Assembly: GCA_045535505.1 (NCBI GenBank) | Contig: JAZSLU010000023.1 | Span: 119,420 to 183,419 of the forward strand | Source of the DNA: CAKSST01 sp045535505 | GTDB lineage: Bacteria > Bacillota > Clostridia > Oscillospirales > Acutalibacteraceae | Reading direction: 5' to 3' | DNA length: 64,000 nt | Shown here: piece by piece, positions 51,218-58,952 of the stretch | Layout: each line of letters starts with the position of its first letter | Numbering within the stretch: position 1 is the first letter of the stretch | Made by a program: the position numbers and the translations under genes | Notes under the pieces: model-generated | Databases searched by the model: none | Told to the model about the DNA's origin: nothing | Seen by the model: only the letters and a program-made list of their open reading frames with translations

Positions 51218-53102
51218 TGCAGGATTCAAAAAACGAATTAACATCCGCTCACTCATTTTGATGTGTGCGGATACTTTGGTTTTGCTGTTTTCTTATCTTT
51301 TGTCTTTAATTTTATGCTACTCTATACAAGAATCTGCCGACGCACCCCTTGCCGCCCACTTAGACTTTGGCAATCCGTCGGCTCTAATTTTTTCTGCCGT
51401 TTCATACGTTTTTCTTTGCCTGTTCTTTATGTGGATTTTCGGCGTTTACCGTAACATTGTGACATTTTCGCTGGAAATTAGCGTTATAAAATGCATATTG
51501 GGCGTTGGTTGCGGCAGTTTTTTCGCCGCCATAATCAACTTTTATTTATTAGCAAACAGAACCTACAACCTGTTTACCGCTTTCTGCTCGTTGGCCTTTG
51601 GTCTTTTATTTGTGTGTTTGGAAAGAATAATTTATTCTTTTATAAACTCAAGAGTGAGCGTACATATGAAGTACCGGACAGGCAAACGCTGTCTTATTAT
51701 CGGTGCAGGTTATGCCGGACAAACTGTTTTGAAAGAAATTTTTCATTCAAAAGCAAACAACTATGCTCCCATTTGCTTTGTTGATGACGACCCCGGCAAA
51801 ATCGGACGTTTTGTTTCTTCCGTTCCTGTTTACGGTCCTATGATGATTTTGCCCGAGCTTTGCAAAAAACAAAATATCCAAACCATAATTTTTGCTATTC
51901 CCTCAATAAGTGAAGAAAGACGCAATACCATCCTTTCCCTTTGTTCACGCACAGGCTGTGAAATTATTGAAATGCCGTCTATTCTTGAACTTTCAGCAAC
52001 CGTTAATATTATGCCACAGCTTAAAACTGTTGACGTAGATAAACTTTTAAACCGAGAGGTTGTACAGGTTGACAACAGCGGCTGTAAAGATTTTATTAAA
52101 GACAAAACCGTTATGGTTACCGGTGTGGGCTCAATAGGAAGCGAACTTTGCCGACAGATCATTTCTTATGCGCCCAATAAACTTGTAATGGTTGACATTT
52201 ACGAAAATGACGCTTATGACCTTCAGCAAGAACTTGTTAATAAAGGTTTTGCCGATAAAATTGCAGTTGAGATTGCTTCGGTGCGTGACTACGACAAAAT
52301 GGAAAGCATATTTGAATGCTATAAACCCAACACGGTTTTCCATGCCGCCGCACACAAACACGTTCCCCTTATGGAGCACAACCCCGAAGAAGCAATCAAA
52401 AACAACGTTGTCGGTACATATAATGTAGCAAGACTTTGCAAAAAGTTTGATGTAGCAAAAATGGTGCTTATTTCTACCGACAAAGCGGTTAACCCAACAA
52501 ACGTTATGGGTGCAAGCAAACGCTGTTGCGAAATGATTATGCAGTATATGGCTCAAGACCCCAAAAACACCGCCTTTTCGGCTGTGCGCTTTGGTAACGT
52601 GCTTGGCTCTAACGGCTCGGTTATTCCTTTGTTCTGCTCACAAATTGAGGCGGGCGGTCCGGTTACCGTAACACACCCGGACATCATACGCTATTTTATG
52701 ACTATACCCGAAGCCGTTTCATTGGTGCTTAAAGCGGGCGAGATGTCAAAGGGCGGCGAAATTTACGTTTTAAATATGGGCAACCCTGTTAAAATTGTCA
52801 CTCTGGCAGAAAATCTTATAAGAATGTACGGCTATGAGCCTTACACCGATATGCCCATTAAATTTGTAGGACTTCGTCCCGGCGAGAAGCTGTTTGAAGA
52901 ACTACTCATGAGCGAAGAAAATCTTAAAACCACCGAAAACAAAAAAATATTTATCGGCAACCAAATTCACATTGACCCCGAACAGTTGAAAAAGAATTTA
53001 GAGGCAATAACCAAAATTGCAAAAACCAACGATAAGGAGTCTGTTGTATCTTATCTGCACGAAATGGTGCCTACATTTAAAGAACCTGAGATTACAAAAT
53101 AA
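51210..53102 (+). CDS. CapD/FlaA1-type nucleotide-sugar 4,6-dehydratase
   Basis: A 630-residue membrane protein: four N-terminal helices (about residues 12-125), a CoA-binding-like Rossmann segment (CLIIGAGYAGQTVLKEI, about 157-173), and the SDR dehydratase domain (about 290-600; VMVTGVGSIGSELCRQI, HAAAHKHVPLMEHNPEEA, LISTDKAVNPTNVMGASKR). Such enzymes turn UDP-GlcNAc into a 4-keto-6-deoxy sugar, the first step to bacillosamine, QuiNAc or FucNAc. Start uncertain: TTG at 51210 or TTG at 51195, both overlapping cpsB. Last gene of the module; no glycosyltransferase follows. Confidence 0.92.
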   Translation: MNNAGFKKRINIRSLILMCADTLVLLFSYLLSLILCYSIQESADAPLAAHLDFGNPSALIFSAVSYVFLCLFFMWIFGVYRNIVTFSLEISVIKCILGVGCGSFFAAIINFYLLANRTYNLFTAFCSLAFGLLFVCLERIIYSFINSRVSVHMKYRTGKRCLIIGAGYAGQTVLKEIFHSKANNYAPICFVDDDPGKIGRFVSSVPVYGPMMILPELCKKQNIQTIIFAIPSISEERRNTILSLCSRTGCEIIEMPSILELSATVNIMPQLKTVDVDKLLNREVVQVDNSGCKDFIKDKTVMVTGVGSIGSELCRQIISYAPNKLVMVDIYENDAYDLQQELVNKGFADKIAVEIASVRDYDKMESIFECYKPNTVFHAAAHKHVPLMEHNPEEAIKNNVVGTYNVARLCKKFDVAKMVLISTDKAVNPTNVMGASKRCCEMIMQYMAQDPKNTAFSAVRFGNVLGSNGSVIPLFCSQIEAGGPVTVTHPDIIRYFMTIPEAVSLVLKAGEMSKGGEIYVLNMGNPVKIVTLAENLIRMYGYEPYTDMPIKFVGLRPGEKLFEELLMSEENLKTTENKKIFIGNQIHIDPEQLKKNLEAITKIAKTNDKESVVSYLHEMVPTFKEPEITK

Positions 53103-53107
53103 ACTTT

Positions 53108-53137
53108 TTGCCCCGATTTCTCGGGGCAAATTTTTTA
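53108..53137 (+). terminator. Terminator of the polysaccharide module
   Basis: TTTGCCCCGA, loop TTTC, TCGGGGCAAA, six T. Confidence 0.92.
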
Positions 53138-53146
53138 GGTGATATT

Positions 53147-53968
53147 ATGTTTACATCAAAAAACTTGAACATTAACCAAAAAAACGGCATTGTTTGGCTT
53201 TCTTTTCCGAAACTTGATTTTGCAAAAATCAAAAACGCTTTTACCACCCGCATAGGCGGTGTAAGCGGCGGCCATTTAGGCAGTATGAACATGAGTTTCG
53301 CCAACGGTGACGATATTGATAATGTTAAAGAAAATTATAACCGCATCTGCAGTTGTTTGGGCATTGAACCAAGCCGAATGGTTTTTTCAAAGCAAACACA
53401 CACCACAAACGTGCGTGTAGTAACAGCAAACGATATTGGCAAAGGTTTTATAAAAGAGCGTGATTACACAGACGTTGACGGTCTTATAACCAATTTGCCA
53501 AACGTTGCACTTGTAACGCACTATGCCGACTGTGTGCCACTGTTGTTTTACGACCCAATAAAACAGGTTGTTGCGGCATCTCATTCGGGATGGCGAGGCA
53601 CCGTTGGGCAAATTGGCGCTGTGACTGTTCAAAAAATGCAGGAAAATTTCGGCTGTAATCCAAGCGATATTATTGCCGCAATCGGTCCTTGCATAAAGCA
53701 ATGTTGTTATGAGGTTGACACACCTGTTATAGATGCTTTAAAACAAATTGATAGCCTTAATGTTAATGATTTTATAAAACAAGTTGACGACAGTCACTAT
53801 ATGCTGAATTTAAGCGAAGCAAACCGACAGATTTTAATAAATGCGGGAGTAAAGAACGAGAATATTGACATCGCCGACGTATGCACCTGCTGTAACAGCC
53901 GGTTTTTGCACTCACACCGCGCCACAAACGGAAAACGCGGCATTATGGCGGCAATTATTGCCCTGTAA
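53147..53968 (+). CDS. pgeF: Peptidoglycan editing factor PgeF (YlmD)
   Basis: A 273-residue multicopper-oxidase-fold (DUF152) protein. Metal ligands: SKQTHTTNV, THYADCVPLLF, ASHSGWRGTVG, and the closing CTCCNSRFLHSHRATNGKRG. Formerly called polyphenol oxidase; shown in other bacteria to remove mis-incorporated serine-containing peptidoglycan precursors and to have adenosine deaminase-like activity. The ATG at 53147 with AGGTGAT is chosen; the longer frame starts in the terminator. Confidence 0.93.
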   Translation: MFTSKNLNINQKNGIVWLSFPKLDFAKIKNAFTTRIGGVSGGHLGSMNMSFANGDDIDNVKENYNRICSCLGIEPSRMVFSKQTHTTNVRVVTANDIGKGFIKERDYTDVDGLITNLPNVALVTHYADCVPLLFYDPIKQVVAASHSGWRGTVGQIGAVTVQKMQENFGCNPSDIIAAIGPCIKQCCYEVDTPVIDALKQIDSLNVNDFIKQVDDSHYMLNLSEANRQILINAGVKNENIDIADVCTCCNSRFLHSHRATNGKRGIMAAIIAL

Positions 53969-53970
53969 TG

Positions 53971-53999
53971 TTGACATTTTGGCGTGTTTGCGGTAATAT
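53971..53999 (+). promoter_or_regulatory. Promoter of tRNA-Arg
   Basis: Perfect TTGACA (53971-53976), 17-base spacer, TAATAT (53994-53999), 17 bases before the mature tRNA start. Confidence 0.75.
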
Positions 54000-54016
54000 T
54001 AATAGGCACAAAATGC

Positions 54017-54091
54017 GCCTACATAGTTAAATGGATATAACAAGCCCCTCCTAAGGGCTAGTTGTAGGTTCGATTCCTACTGTGGGTGCCA
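54017..54091 (+). tRNA. tRNA-Arg (CCT)
   Basis: 75 bases with encoded CCA. Acceptor GCCTACA pairs with TGTGGGT; D-stem GTTA/TAAC; anticodon stem AGCCC/GGGCT with loop CTCCTAA, anticodon CCT; T-arm GTAGG-TTCGATT-CCTAC; discriminator G. Confidence 0.93.
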
Positions 54092-54127
54092 AAAAATAAA
54101 GCACTTGTTCACAAGTGCTTTATTTTT
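54092..54127 (+). terminator. Terminator of tRNA-Arg
   Basis: AAAAATAAAGCACTTG, loop TTCA, CAAGTGCTTTATTTTT. Immediately after the tRNA. Confidence 0.88.
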
Positions 54128-54129
54128 AT

Positions 54130-54315
54130 CCAATCCGAAGGATTGGTATATAATCTCGCATAGCGAGGATGTAATCCGTTTGCTGTGCAAACGGTATGTT
54201 ATCAAAGCGTACGCTTTGTATGTTCTTTCCTTCGGATTGATTACATACATTTTCTTGCAAAAATGATTACATACCGCACAACTTCGTTGCGGATTACATA
54301 CAACGCTCCGCGTTG
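54130..54315. repeat. Chained-hairpin array A
   Basis: At least six short hairpins in a row: CCAATCC-GAA-GGATTGG, CTCGC-ATA-GCGAG, CCGTTTGC-TGT-GCAAACGG, CAAAGC-GTAC-GCTTTG, CCGC..AAC-TTC-GTT-GCGG, CAACGC-TCC-GCGTTG. Stems differ, but linkers are alike: left of 54225 they read (G/T)ATGTAAT or TATGTTAT, right of it GATTACATA, the reverse complement. TCCTTCGGATTG (54228-54239) also complements the first hairpin. It has no coding potential that I believe. It fills the 316-base gap between tRNA-Arg and the YcaO gene. Confidence 0.75.
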
Positions 54316-54407
54316 ATTTGTTTTGTGGGGCGTTCACCGTTTTTCTTTACATTTATCTTTCATAATGCTATACTTATCTTAATCTAAAGCTTTTGGAGGA
54401 TTTAACC

Positions 54408-56204
54408 GTGAAATATATTGACGAAAATTTCAAAGATGCCAGTCCTATTGATACTGTAAAAAAAATTAAAGGTATTCTTGACGAATTAAATATAAATGTT
54501 GTTGAAAAATGGTGCAATTCGGGTGTTGACAATTGTTTTAGCCTTTCTATCTATGCAGACGGAGGTCTGCCATCTTCTAACGGAAAAGGTGTTACAAAAG
54601 AATTGGCTAGAGCCAGTGCTTATGCAGAATTTATCGAGAGACTTCAAACGGGTATCTTTCTTTATAAGCTGCAAGATATCGGTGCAAACAAAAATTTACG
54701 CCCCAACGCCTTTGCGCCAGACGCAAAATACGTGACTGAGGAGGAGCTAATTGAAGACGGCGATTGGATGGATTATATCGCTCAATCTTACGGCGAAAAA
54801 TACTCGCGAAAACACATTGCGAAGGTTTGTAAACTTTTTTCGCTCGATGATAAAATTTTGACGCTCCCCTTTTATAGCCTTTTTGAAGACAAATATGTAT
54901 ATATGCCCCTCGACTTTATTGAGCAAATGTACACAACAAACGGATGTTGTGTGGGAAACACAAAAGAAGAAGCATGGGTTCACGCACTTTCTGAAATTAT
55001 GGAACGACATGCATCTTTAAAAATGCTTACAAGTGGATGTGCGGCACCCGCTTTTAGCAACGATGTTTTGAATAAGTATCCTATTGTCAGTTCCATTCTT
55101 AAGCAAATAAAAGACGAGGGAAAGCTTGATGTTGAAATTTTAGATTATTCTATAGGTAACGGTTTTCCCGTTGTTGCAAGCAAAGTTATTGATAAGCGAA
55201 ATCAAAGTTATCGCATCAACGTTGCCGCCGACCCTGTTTTTGAGATTGCGCTGCAACGCACCCTTACAGAGCTAATGCAAGGCAGAAACATATCACAAGT
55301 TGTTTCAAAAGATAAAAAAGCAATCTTTAATACCCCTGCCGAAGCCGCTTCACTAAACAACATTATGAACCAGTTAGAATCATCCTCGGGTACATACTGC
55401 ATAGATTTTTTTACTAATCGTGATTCGGCAAAGAAAGCAACCGTTTTCAACGACAACAGCAAAAAAACTAACAAACAATTACTTAAATATGTTATTGAAT
55501 TATATCGCGACCTTGGTAAGCCCGTATATGTAAGAAACTTTTCTTTTTTGGGTTTCCCCTGTTACAAATTTATTGTTCCTGGTTTTTCGGAAACACGTAT
55601 TTCGTTATTAAACGACACCTTGACAACGGGATTGGCAAAATCTACAGCAAAAACGCTAAAAGACATAAAGAACGCAGACAATGGTGCGCTTAAACTTTTC
55701 ATGACACACTCTCAGTTGATAAGTACTACAAACAGCCGCTATTCTTATTTTAACCGTCTTTCCGGCTTGCCTTTTTCATATTCTTACAACTGGATTATTT
55801 TTATATGTCGTTCTTATGCTGCATACCGCTTGGGCCAATATGATGATGCCATAAAATATCTTAAAAAAATTATCAACAACACCCACATTGACACCGATTG
55901 TGTTTTGTTTTTTTCCTGTATTTCCCGTTGGCTATCACTTAAACAAAGCGGCGTTGACGAAAATAAAATTAAAATTATATTATATGCTTTTTTTGATAAA
56001 AAATATCCGGAAATGCTTTATAACAACATTAATTCGGGCAAAACGCCTTTTGATTCGTATTTGCCCCATTGTGACCATAATTGCAAAAATTGCAATTACA
56101 ATCATTGTTGTGCTTATGAAAAATGCGAAAACATTATTAAGGCAATCAAACCAAAATATACCACGTTTACAAACGGTCAAGACAAAAGCGAATTTTTAAT
56201 ATAA
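54408..56204 (+). CDS. YcaO-domain protein, E. coli YcaO type
   Basis: A 598-residue protein. The YcaO domain (about residues 25-400) has the ATP-binding acidic motifs ASAYAEFIERLQTG (about 70-83), HALSEIMERHA (about 193-203) and RTLTELMQGRN (about 283-293). The C-terminal 180 residues are a TPR-like region (YAAYRLGQYDDAIKYLKKI), the layout of E. coli YcaO, linked to RimO-dependent methylthiolation of ribosomal protein S12. At about 553-575 it has an extra cluster HCDHNCKNCNYNHCCAYEKC, possibly metal-binding. GTG at 54408 is set by GGAGG; no RiPP precursor or RimO gene is nearby. Confidence 0.85.
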   Translation: MKYIDENFKDASPIDTVKKIKGILDELNINVVEKWCNSGVDNCFSLSIYADGGLPSSNGKGVTKELARASAYAEFIERLQTGIFLYKLQDIGANKNLRPNAFAPDAKYVTEEELIEDGDWMDYIAQSYGEKYSRKHIAKVCKLFSLDDKILTLPFYSLFEDKYVYMPLDFIEQMYTTNGCCVGNTKEEAWVHALSEIMERHASLKMLTSGCAAPAFSNDVLNKYPIVSSILKQIKDEGKLDVEILDYSIGNGFPVVASKVIDKRNQSYRINVAADPVFEIALQRTLTELMQGRNISQVVSKDKKAIFNTPAEAASLNNIMNQLESSSGTYCIDFFTNRDSAKKATVFNDNSKKTNKQLLKYVIELYRDLGKPVYVRNFSFLGFPCYKFIVPGFSETRISLLNDTLTTGLAKSTAKTLKDIKNADNGALKLFMTHSQLISTTNSRYSYFNRLSGLPFSYSYNWIIFICRSYAAYRLGQYDDAIKYLKKIINNTHIDTDCVLFFSCISRWLSLKQSGVDENKIKIILYAFFDKKYPEMLYNNINSGKTPFDSYLPHCDHNCKNCNYNHCCAYEKCENIIKAIKPKYTTFTNGQDKSEFLI

Positions 56205-56241
56205 AACAAGAGGATTAACCAATGGTTAATCCTCTTGTTTT
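56203..56241. terminator. Bidirectional terminator
   Basis: AAAACAAGAGGATTAACC, loop AAT, GGTTAATCCTCTTGTTTT: an 18-base perfect stem between the convergent YcaO and folT genes. Confidence 0.93.
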
Positions 56242-56770
56242 ATTCTTTGTAACTTTTAATTGTTTTATCAACTACTCTCAACACTGGCGGCAAAAGCAAA
56301 ATTTGAACAGGAACCATTATTGCCGCAAGAACAAGGCGCGAGAGAAAAACAACTTTAACCGGACTGCCGAAAAGATAACACAGCCATATAGTATTAAGAA
56401 CAACGCCACCGACAACCTGCTGTATTACGGCTGCAATGCTTGCCTTTGCAAAGCCTTTTTTGCCCTGCAAATCACCACGAAGCACCAAACTGTATATCAC
56501 CGCATTAACGGCGGCAGTAATGGTGAAACCATAAAAATAAGGTCCAACAGGAAAAAGCAGTGAGCCTATAAAATCGCCCAAAACGCCGACTGCCACACCC
56601 CCCACAATATTGCGACGACACGCTATTGCCAGAGGTATAAATGCCAGACTTATTTTTATATTAGGTGTTATATAAATTGTTAACAAGCGGGAAAGAACAA
56701 TCTCTGCCGCAAGCATTACTGCAAACAGCGACACAAAAAGCACTTTGTCTTTGGTTTTAGATGTGTACAT
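56240..56770 (-). CDS. folT: FolT, folate ECF transporter S component
   Basis: A 176-residue protein with six membrane helices. FolT features: LSRLLTIYITPNIKISLAFIPLA split as LSRLLTIYITPNIKIS (about residues 26-41), GGVAVGVLGDFIGSLLFPVGPYF (about 57-79) and the phenylalanine/tyrosine-rich FYGFTITAAVNA. Binds folate outside and hands it in through the shared EcfAA'T module, absent here. The THF riboswitch upstream independently supports the substrate. AAAGGG within the terminator serves as its ribosome binding site. Confidence 0.93.
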   Translation of the reverse strand: MYTSKTKDKVLFVSLFAVMLAAEIVLSRLLTIYITPNIKISLAFIPLAIACRRNIVGGVAVGVLGDFIGSLLFPVGPYFYGFTITAAVNAVIYSLVLRGDLQGKKGFAKASIAAVIQQVVGGVVLNTIWLCYLFGSPVKVVFLSRLVLAAIMVPVQILLLPPVLRVVDKTIKSYKE

Positions 56771-56811
56771 AAAAAACCCTTTCTATACGGCGTTTTTGCC
56801 GCATGAAAGGG
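56771..56811 (-). terminator. Riboswitch terminator before folT
   Basis: Minus strand: CCCTTTC-A-TGCGGC, loop AAAAAC, GCCGTATAGAAAGGG, TTTTTT, then ATG. The 5' arm CATGCGGC can instead pair with GCCGCATG just after the aptamer, giving a clear antiterminator choice. Confidence 0.85.
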
Positions 56812-56834
56812 ATATGCTCCTATTATTACCATGC

Positions 56835-56919
56835 GGCAGCGGGATGCGAAGCTGTTGCTTTTAGCTTTTGCAAGACAACTCCCCGTTCTTGCAAAGCACA
56901 TATCAGTTTCTACTCTGCC
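56835..56919 (-). promoter_or_regulatory. THF (tetrahydrofolate) riboswitch
   Basis: Minus strand starts GGCAGAGTAGAAACTGATATG and closes CATCCCGCTGCC: P1 GGCAG/CTGCC, conserved GAGTAGA and CATCCCGC, with an inner GTCTTGCAA/TTGCAAGA hairpin. It precedes folT, its usual partner gene. Ligand binding should form P1 and release the terminator. Confidence 0.85.
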
Positions 56920-56952
56920 TATATGATTATTTTACCACTTTTTATTCATATT

Positions 56953-57321
56953 TCAATAGTTTTTATAAATTTCGAAAAAATATTTTCGGTTGCTCTCGCA
57001 AAAATCATCCATAACGCCATGCTCGGGGTCATAAAAAACACCGTCAAAGAAAAGTGACCAATGCCAACAGCGAGGCGTTTCAAGGCTTAATATACAAACC
57101 GACGACAAATCGCTCTTGCTTTGTGCTTGACGCTTTTGCTCGCAAAACTTTATGCCAAGAGCGGTTAGCGCCTCTTTCATATCCTTTAAAGTGGTTTCTC
57201 TCTCGGTACCGACAAGCGAAATTATTTGGTCAACCGTTTTTCCGCTAAGCATTGCAAGCACTGCCTGCCCGCATTGCAGGGGTGTGGGCTCTTTTATGTA
57301 TATCGGTTTTTCTACCAGCAT
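56953..57321 (-). CDS. C39-like cysteine peptidase domain protein
   Basis: A 122-residue protein with a papain-like C39 fold: catalytic cysteine in PTPLQCGQAVLAML (about residue 16), histidine in CWHWSLFFDG (about residue 88), and YDPEHGVMD for the aspartate. No signal peptide or ABC transporter domain, so it is a lone cytoplasmic peptidase-like domain; its substrate is unknown. The ATG at 57321 with GGTGAT is chosen. TATAAT lies 25 bases upstream. It is divergent from sigK. Confidence 0.75.
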   Translation of the reverse strand: MLVEKPIYIKEPTPLQCGQAVLAMLSGKTVDQIISLVGTERETTLKDMKEALTALGIKFCEQKRQAQSKSDLSSVCILSLETPRCWHWSLFFDGVFYDPEHGVMDDFCESNRKYFFEIYKNY

Positions 57322-57408
57322 TTTTATCACCAATTCAATTATACCACATAAGACAAGCAAAGAAAAGCATATTGTTTAGGGTAGAGCAAATAATCCAAGG
57401 GTGATGAT

Positions 57409-57768
57409 ATGATTTTCTCAACAATTCTTGCAATACTGTCAAATATGGTATATATGGCTTTGCACGTGACCCAAAGCGGTTGCTTTCCCCCAACACTTTC
57501 AGCAAAGCAGGAAGCAAAATATTTAGAGCAGTATTTTAAAGGTGATATGAAAGCACGTGATAAACTTATTGAGCATAATTTGCGGCTTGTTGCCCACATT
57601 GCCAAAAAGTTCGGCGGCAGTAATTGCAGTCAAGACGATTTAATTTCAATAGGCACCATAGGGCTTATTAAAGCAGTTTCAACCTTTAATGCCGAAAAAA
57701 GCATCCGGCTTTCTACCTACGCCTCTCGCTGTATAGAAAATGCAACCCTATCACAAATGAGTTTTTGA
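57409..57768 (+). CDS. sigK: 5' half of sigK, interrupted sporulation sigma factor
   Basis: A 119-residue frame whose first 111 residues match the start of sigma-K: hydrophobic pro-sequence (about 1-20), then SGCFPPTLSAKQEAKYLEQY, RDKLIEHNLRLVAHIAKKFG (sigma region 2.1), DDLISIGTIGLIKAVSTF and LSTYASRCIEN (regions 2.2-2.3). Full-length SigK continues with about 110 more residues (rest of region 2 and regions 3-4); here it changes to ATLSQMSF and stops. The break falls at about 57744. GGGTGAT precedes the ATG. Mother-cell sigma factor of late sporulation, so either the strain cannot make it or the gene is rejoined by excision. Confidence 0.85.
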   Translation: MIFSTILAILSNMVYMALHVTQSGCFPPTLSAKQEAKYLEQYFKGDMKARDKLIEHNLRLVAHIAKKFGGSNCSQDDLISIGTIGLIKAVSTFNAEKSIRLSTYASRCIENATLSQMSF

Positions 57769-57818
57769 TCACGATTAGAACTCACCACTGGAGAATTACC
57801 GAGCAGACGGCAGAAAAT

Positions 57819-58343
57819 ATGTATATAATGTCGCACACCGAAAACGGTGAAACAAAACATTCCCCCTTATTTGTTTTAAGCTTTAGATTGATGGCGCCGA
57901 GAAAACTGCTCCAAGCACAGTTATTTAACAAGCAATATCATTCTTACGAGGATATTGACAATATTCCCGACCGCTTGCGATTTTGCCGACACAAGCTCGG
58001 TCTTATGCAAAAGGAAGTGGCGCAGATTGTTGGCATTGCTCGCAGCACATACGTAAATCTTGAAATAGGCAACCATAACGGCTTTAATAAAACGACAGCG
58101 GACAAGCTTTCCAAACTCTATAATATCCCTGTATATGACCTTCTTGATGATTATAACCGCTTTATAGCAGTCGGACAAGGTAAACTCATACGAGAGCACC
58201 GAGAAAGCCTTAATCTCGGCAAAAGACCGTTTGCAAGGCTCGTTGGTGTAGATGCCAATATGATTAGGCTTTGGGAAAGCGAGAGAAAACAAATTAGTCT
58301 TAAATCTTGGGAGAAATATTTTAAGGATCGTATCACTCTTTAA
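57819..58343 (+). CDS. Double-HTH XRE-type protein of a mobile element
   Basis: About 174 residues with two HTH units: IPDRLRFCRHKLGLMQKEVA (about residues 52-71) with VGIARSTYVNLEIGNHNG, and LIREHRESLNLGKRPFARLV with VDANMIRLWESERKQ. This arrangement, beginning SPLFVLSFRLMAPRKLLQ, is frequent in Clostridia integrated elements. The start is uncertain: ATG at 57819, 57828 or 57891; none has a good ribosome binding site, and the frame is open back to 57765 at the sigK break, so the 5' end may be lost. Confidence 0.7.
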   Translation: MYIMSHTENGETKHSPLFVLSFRLMAPRKLLQAQLFNKQYHSYEDIDNIPDRLRFCRHKLGLMQKEVAQIVGIARSTYVNLEIGNHNGFNKTTADKLSKLYNIPVYDLLDDYNRFIAVGQGKLIREHRESLNLGKRPFARLVGVDANMIRLWESERKQISLKSWEKYFKDRITL

Positions 58344-58349
58344 TGGACA

Positions 58350-58385
58350 ACCGCCTCACAAAAATGTGAGGCGGTCACTTTTTTC
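58350..58385 (+). terminator. Terminator after the double-HTH gene
   Basis: ACCGCCTCACA, loop AAAA, TGTGAGGCGGT, then CACTTTTTTC. It also separates this from the convergent small gene. Confidence 0.88.
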
Positions 58386-58388
58386 AGA

Positions 58389-58601
58389 CTACTTTTTCTT
58401 TTCAGCTTTAATCTGTTCTTTTGTATCTTTTATAATCGCATTAAGCAGTCTTTCCTTTTCTCTGATTGGGCAATCTAACTTAGAAATGCTATTATGTACT
58501 CCATCGGCGTGAACACCGGCTACACGCCGTCTTAGTTCTCGCCATCCTTCTTCCGTTGTGGGATAGTGGACAATAACGTTAATCGGTGCAAATGTCTTCA
58601 T
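58389..58601 (-). CDS. Small mobile-element protein
   Basis: A 70-residue protein: VIVHYPTTEEGWRELRRRVA, VHADGVHNSISKLDCP, EKERLLNAII. This sequence type recurs in Clostridia conjugative and integrative elements as an uncharacterised small protein, which I recognise from memory but cannot name. TAGGAGGT precedes the ATG at normal spacing. Its lysine-rich end (KAEKKK) suggests nucleic-acid contact, which is a guess. Confidence 0.75.
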   Translation of the reverse strand: MKTFAPINVIVHYPTTEEGWRELRRRVAGVHADGVHNSISKLDCPIREKERLLNAIIKDTKEQIKAEKKK

Positions 58602-58952
58602 ACCGAGTACCTCCTATGTGCATAAACTATATGCGTGAGGTGTTGTCCGCTATTCCTATGTGTATTTACGAAAGTTGCCCAAATCAGATGATGTATATAA
58701 AAATACATCATACGATTTCCTTTCTACATATCTCAATCTCAATTTCAACTTCTCTTTCTTGTTCTTGCCTTTGAGTTTTGCAAGGTATGTAAGATATGTA
58801 TGCTTGCAGGCGGGCAACCTGCAAGTCTGGACTCTGTTATATTTGTTTCTCCTTTATTTCATTTGTTTTTCCCTATATATCAATCCTGCAATTTTCGTCA
58901 GCAGGATATTGTCGTCAATTTAAATTCTTCCTTCATTATTTTAATTAATAGA
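58602..58952. other. AT-rich gap without a gene
   Basis: About 350 bases between the small gene and the recombinase. The only clear structure is a hairpin CTTGCAGG-CGGGCAA-CCTGCAAG (58803-58825). Pyrimidine-rich tracts on the plus strand give open frames that look spurious. This would be a reasonable place for a minus-strand promoter of the small gene. Confidence 0.4.

Noticed and set aside
52131..52556. 141-codon frame opposite capD
   Set aside because: Antisense to the dehydratase core motifs; no start signal.
54077..54337. 86-codon minus-strand frame over array A
   Set aside because: It reads through the tRNA terminator and hairpins; no ribosome binding site.
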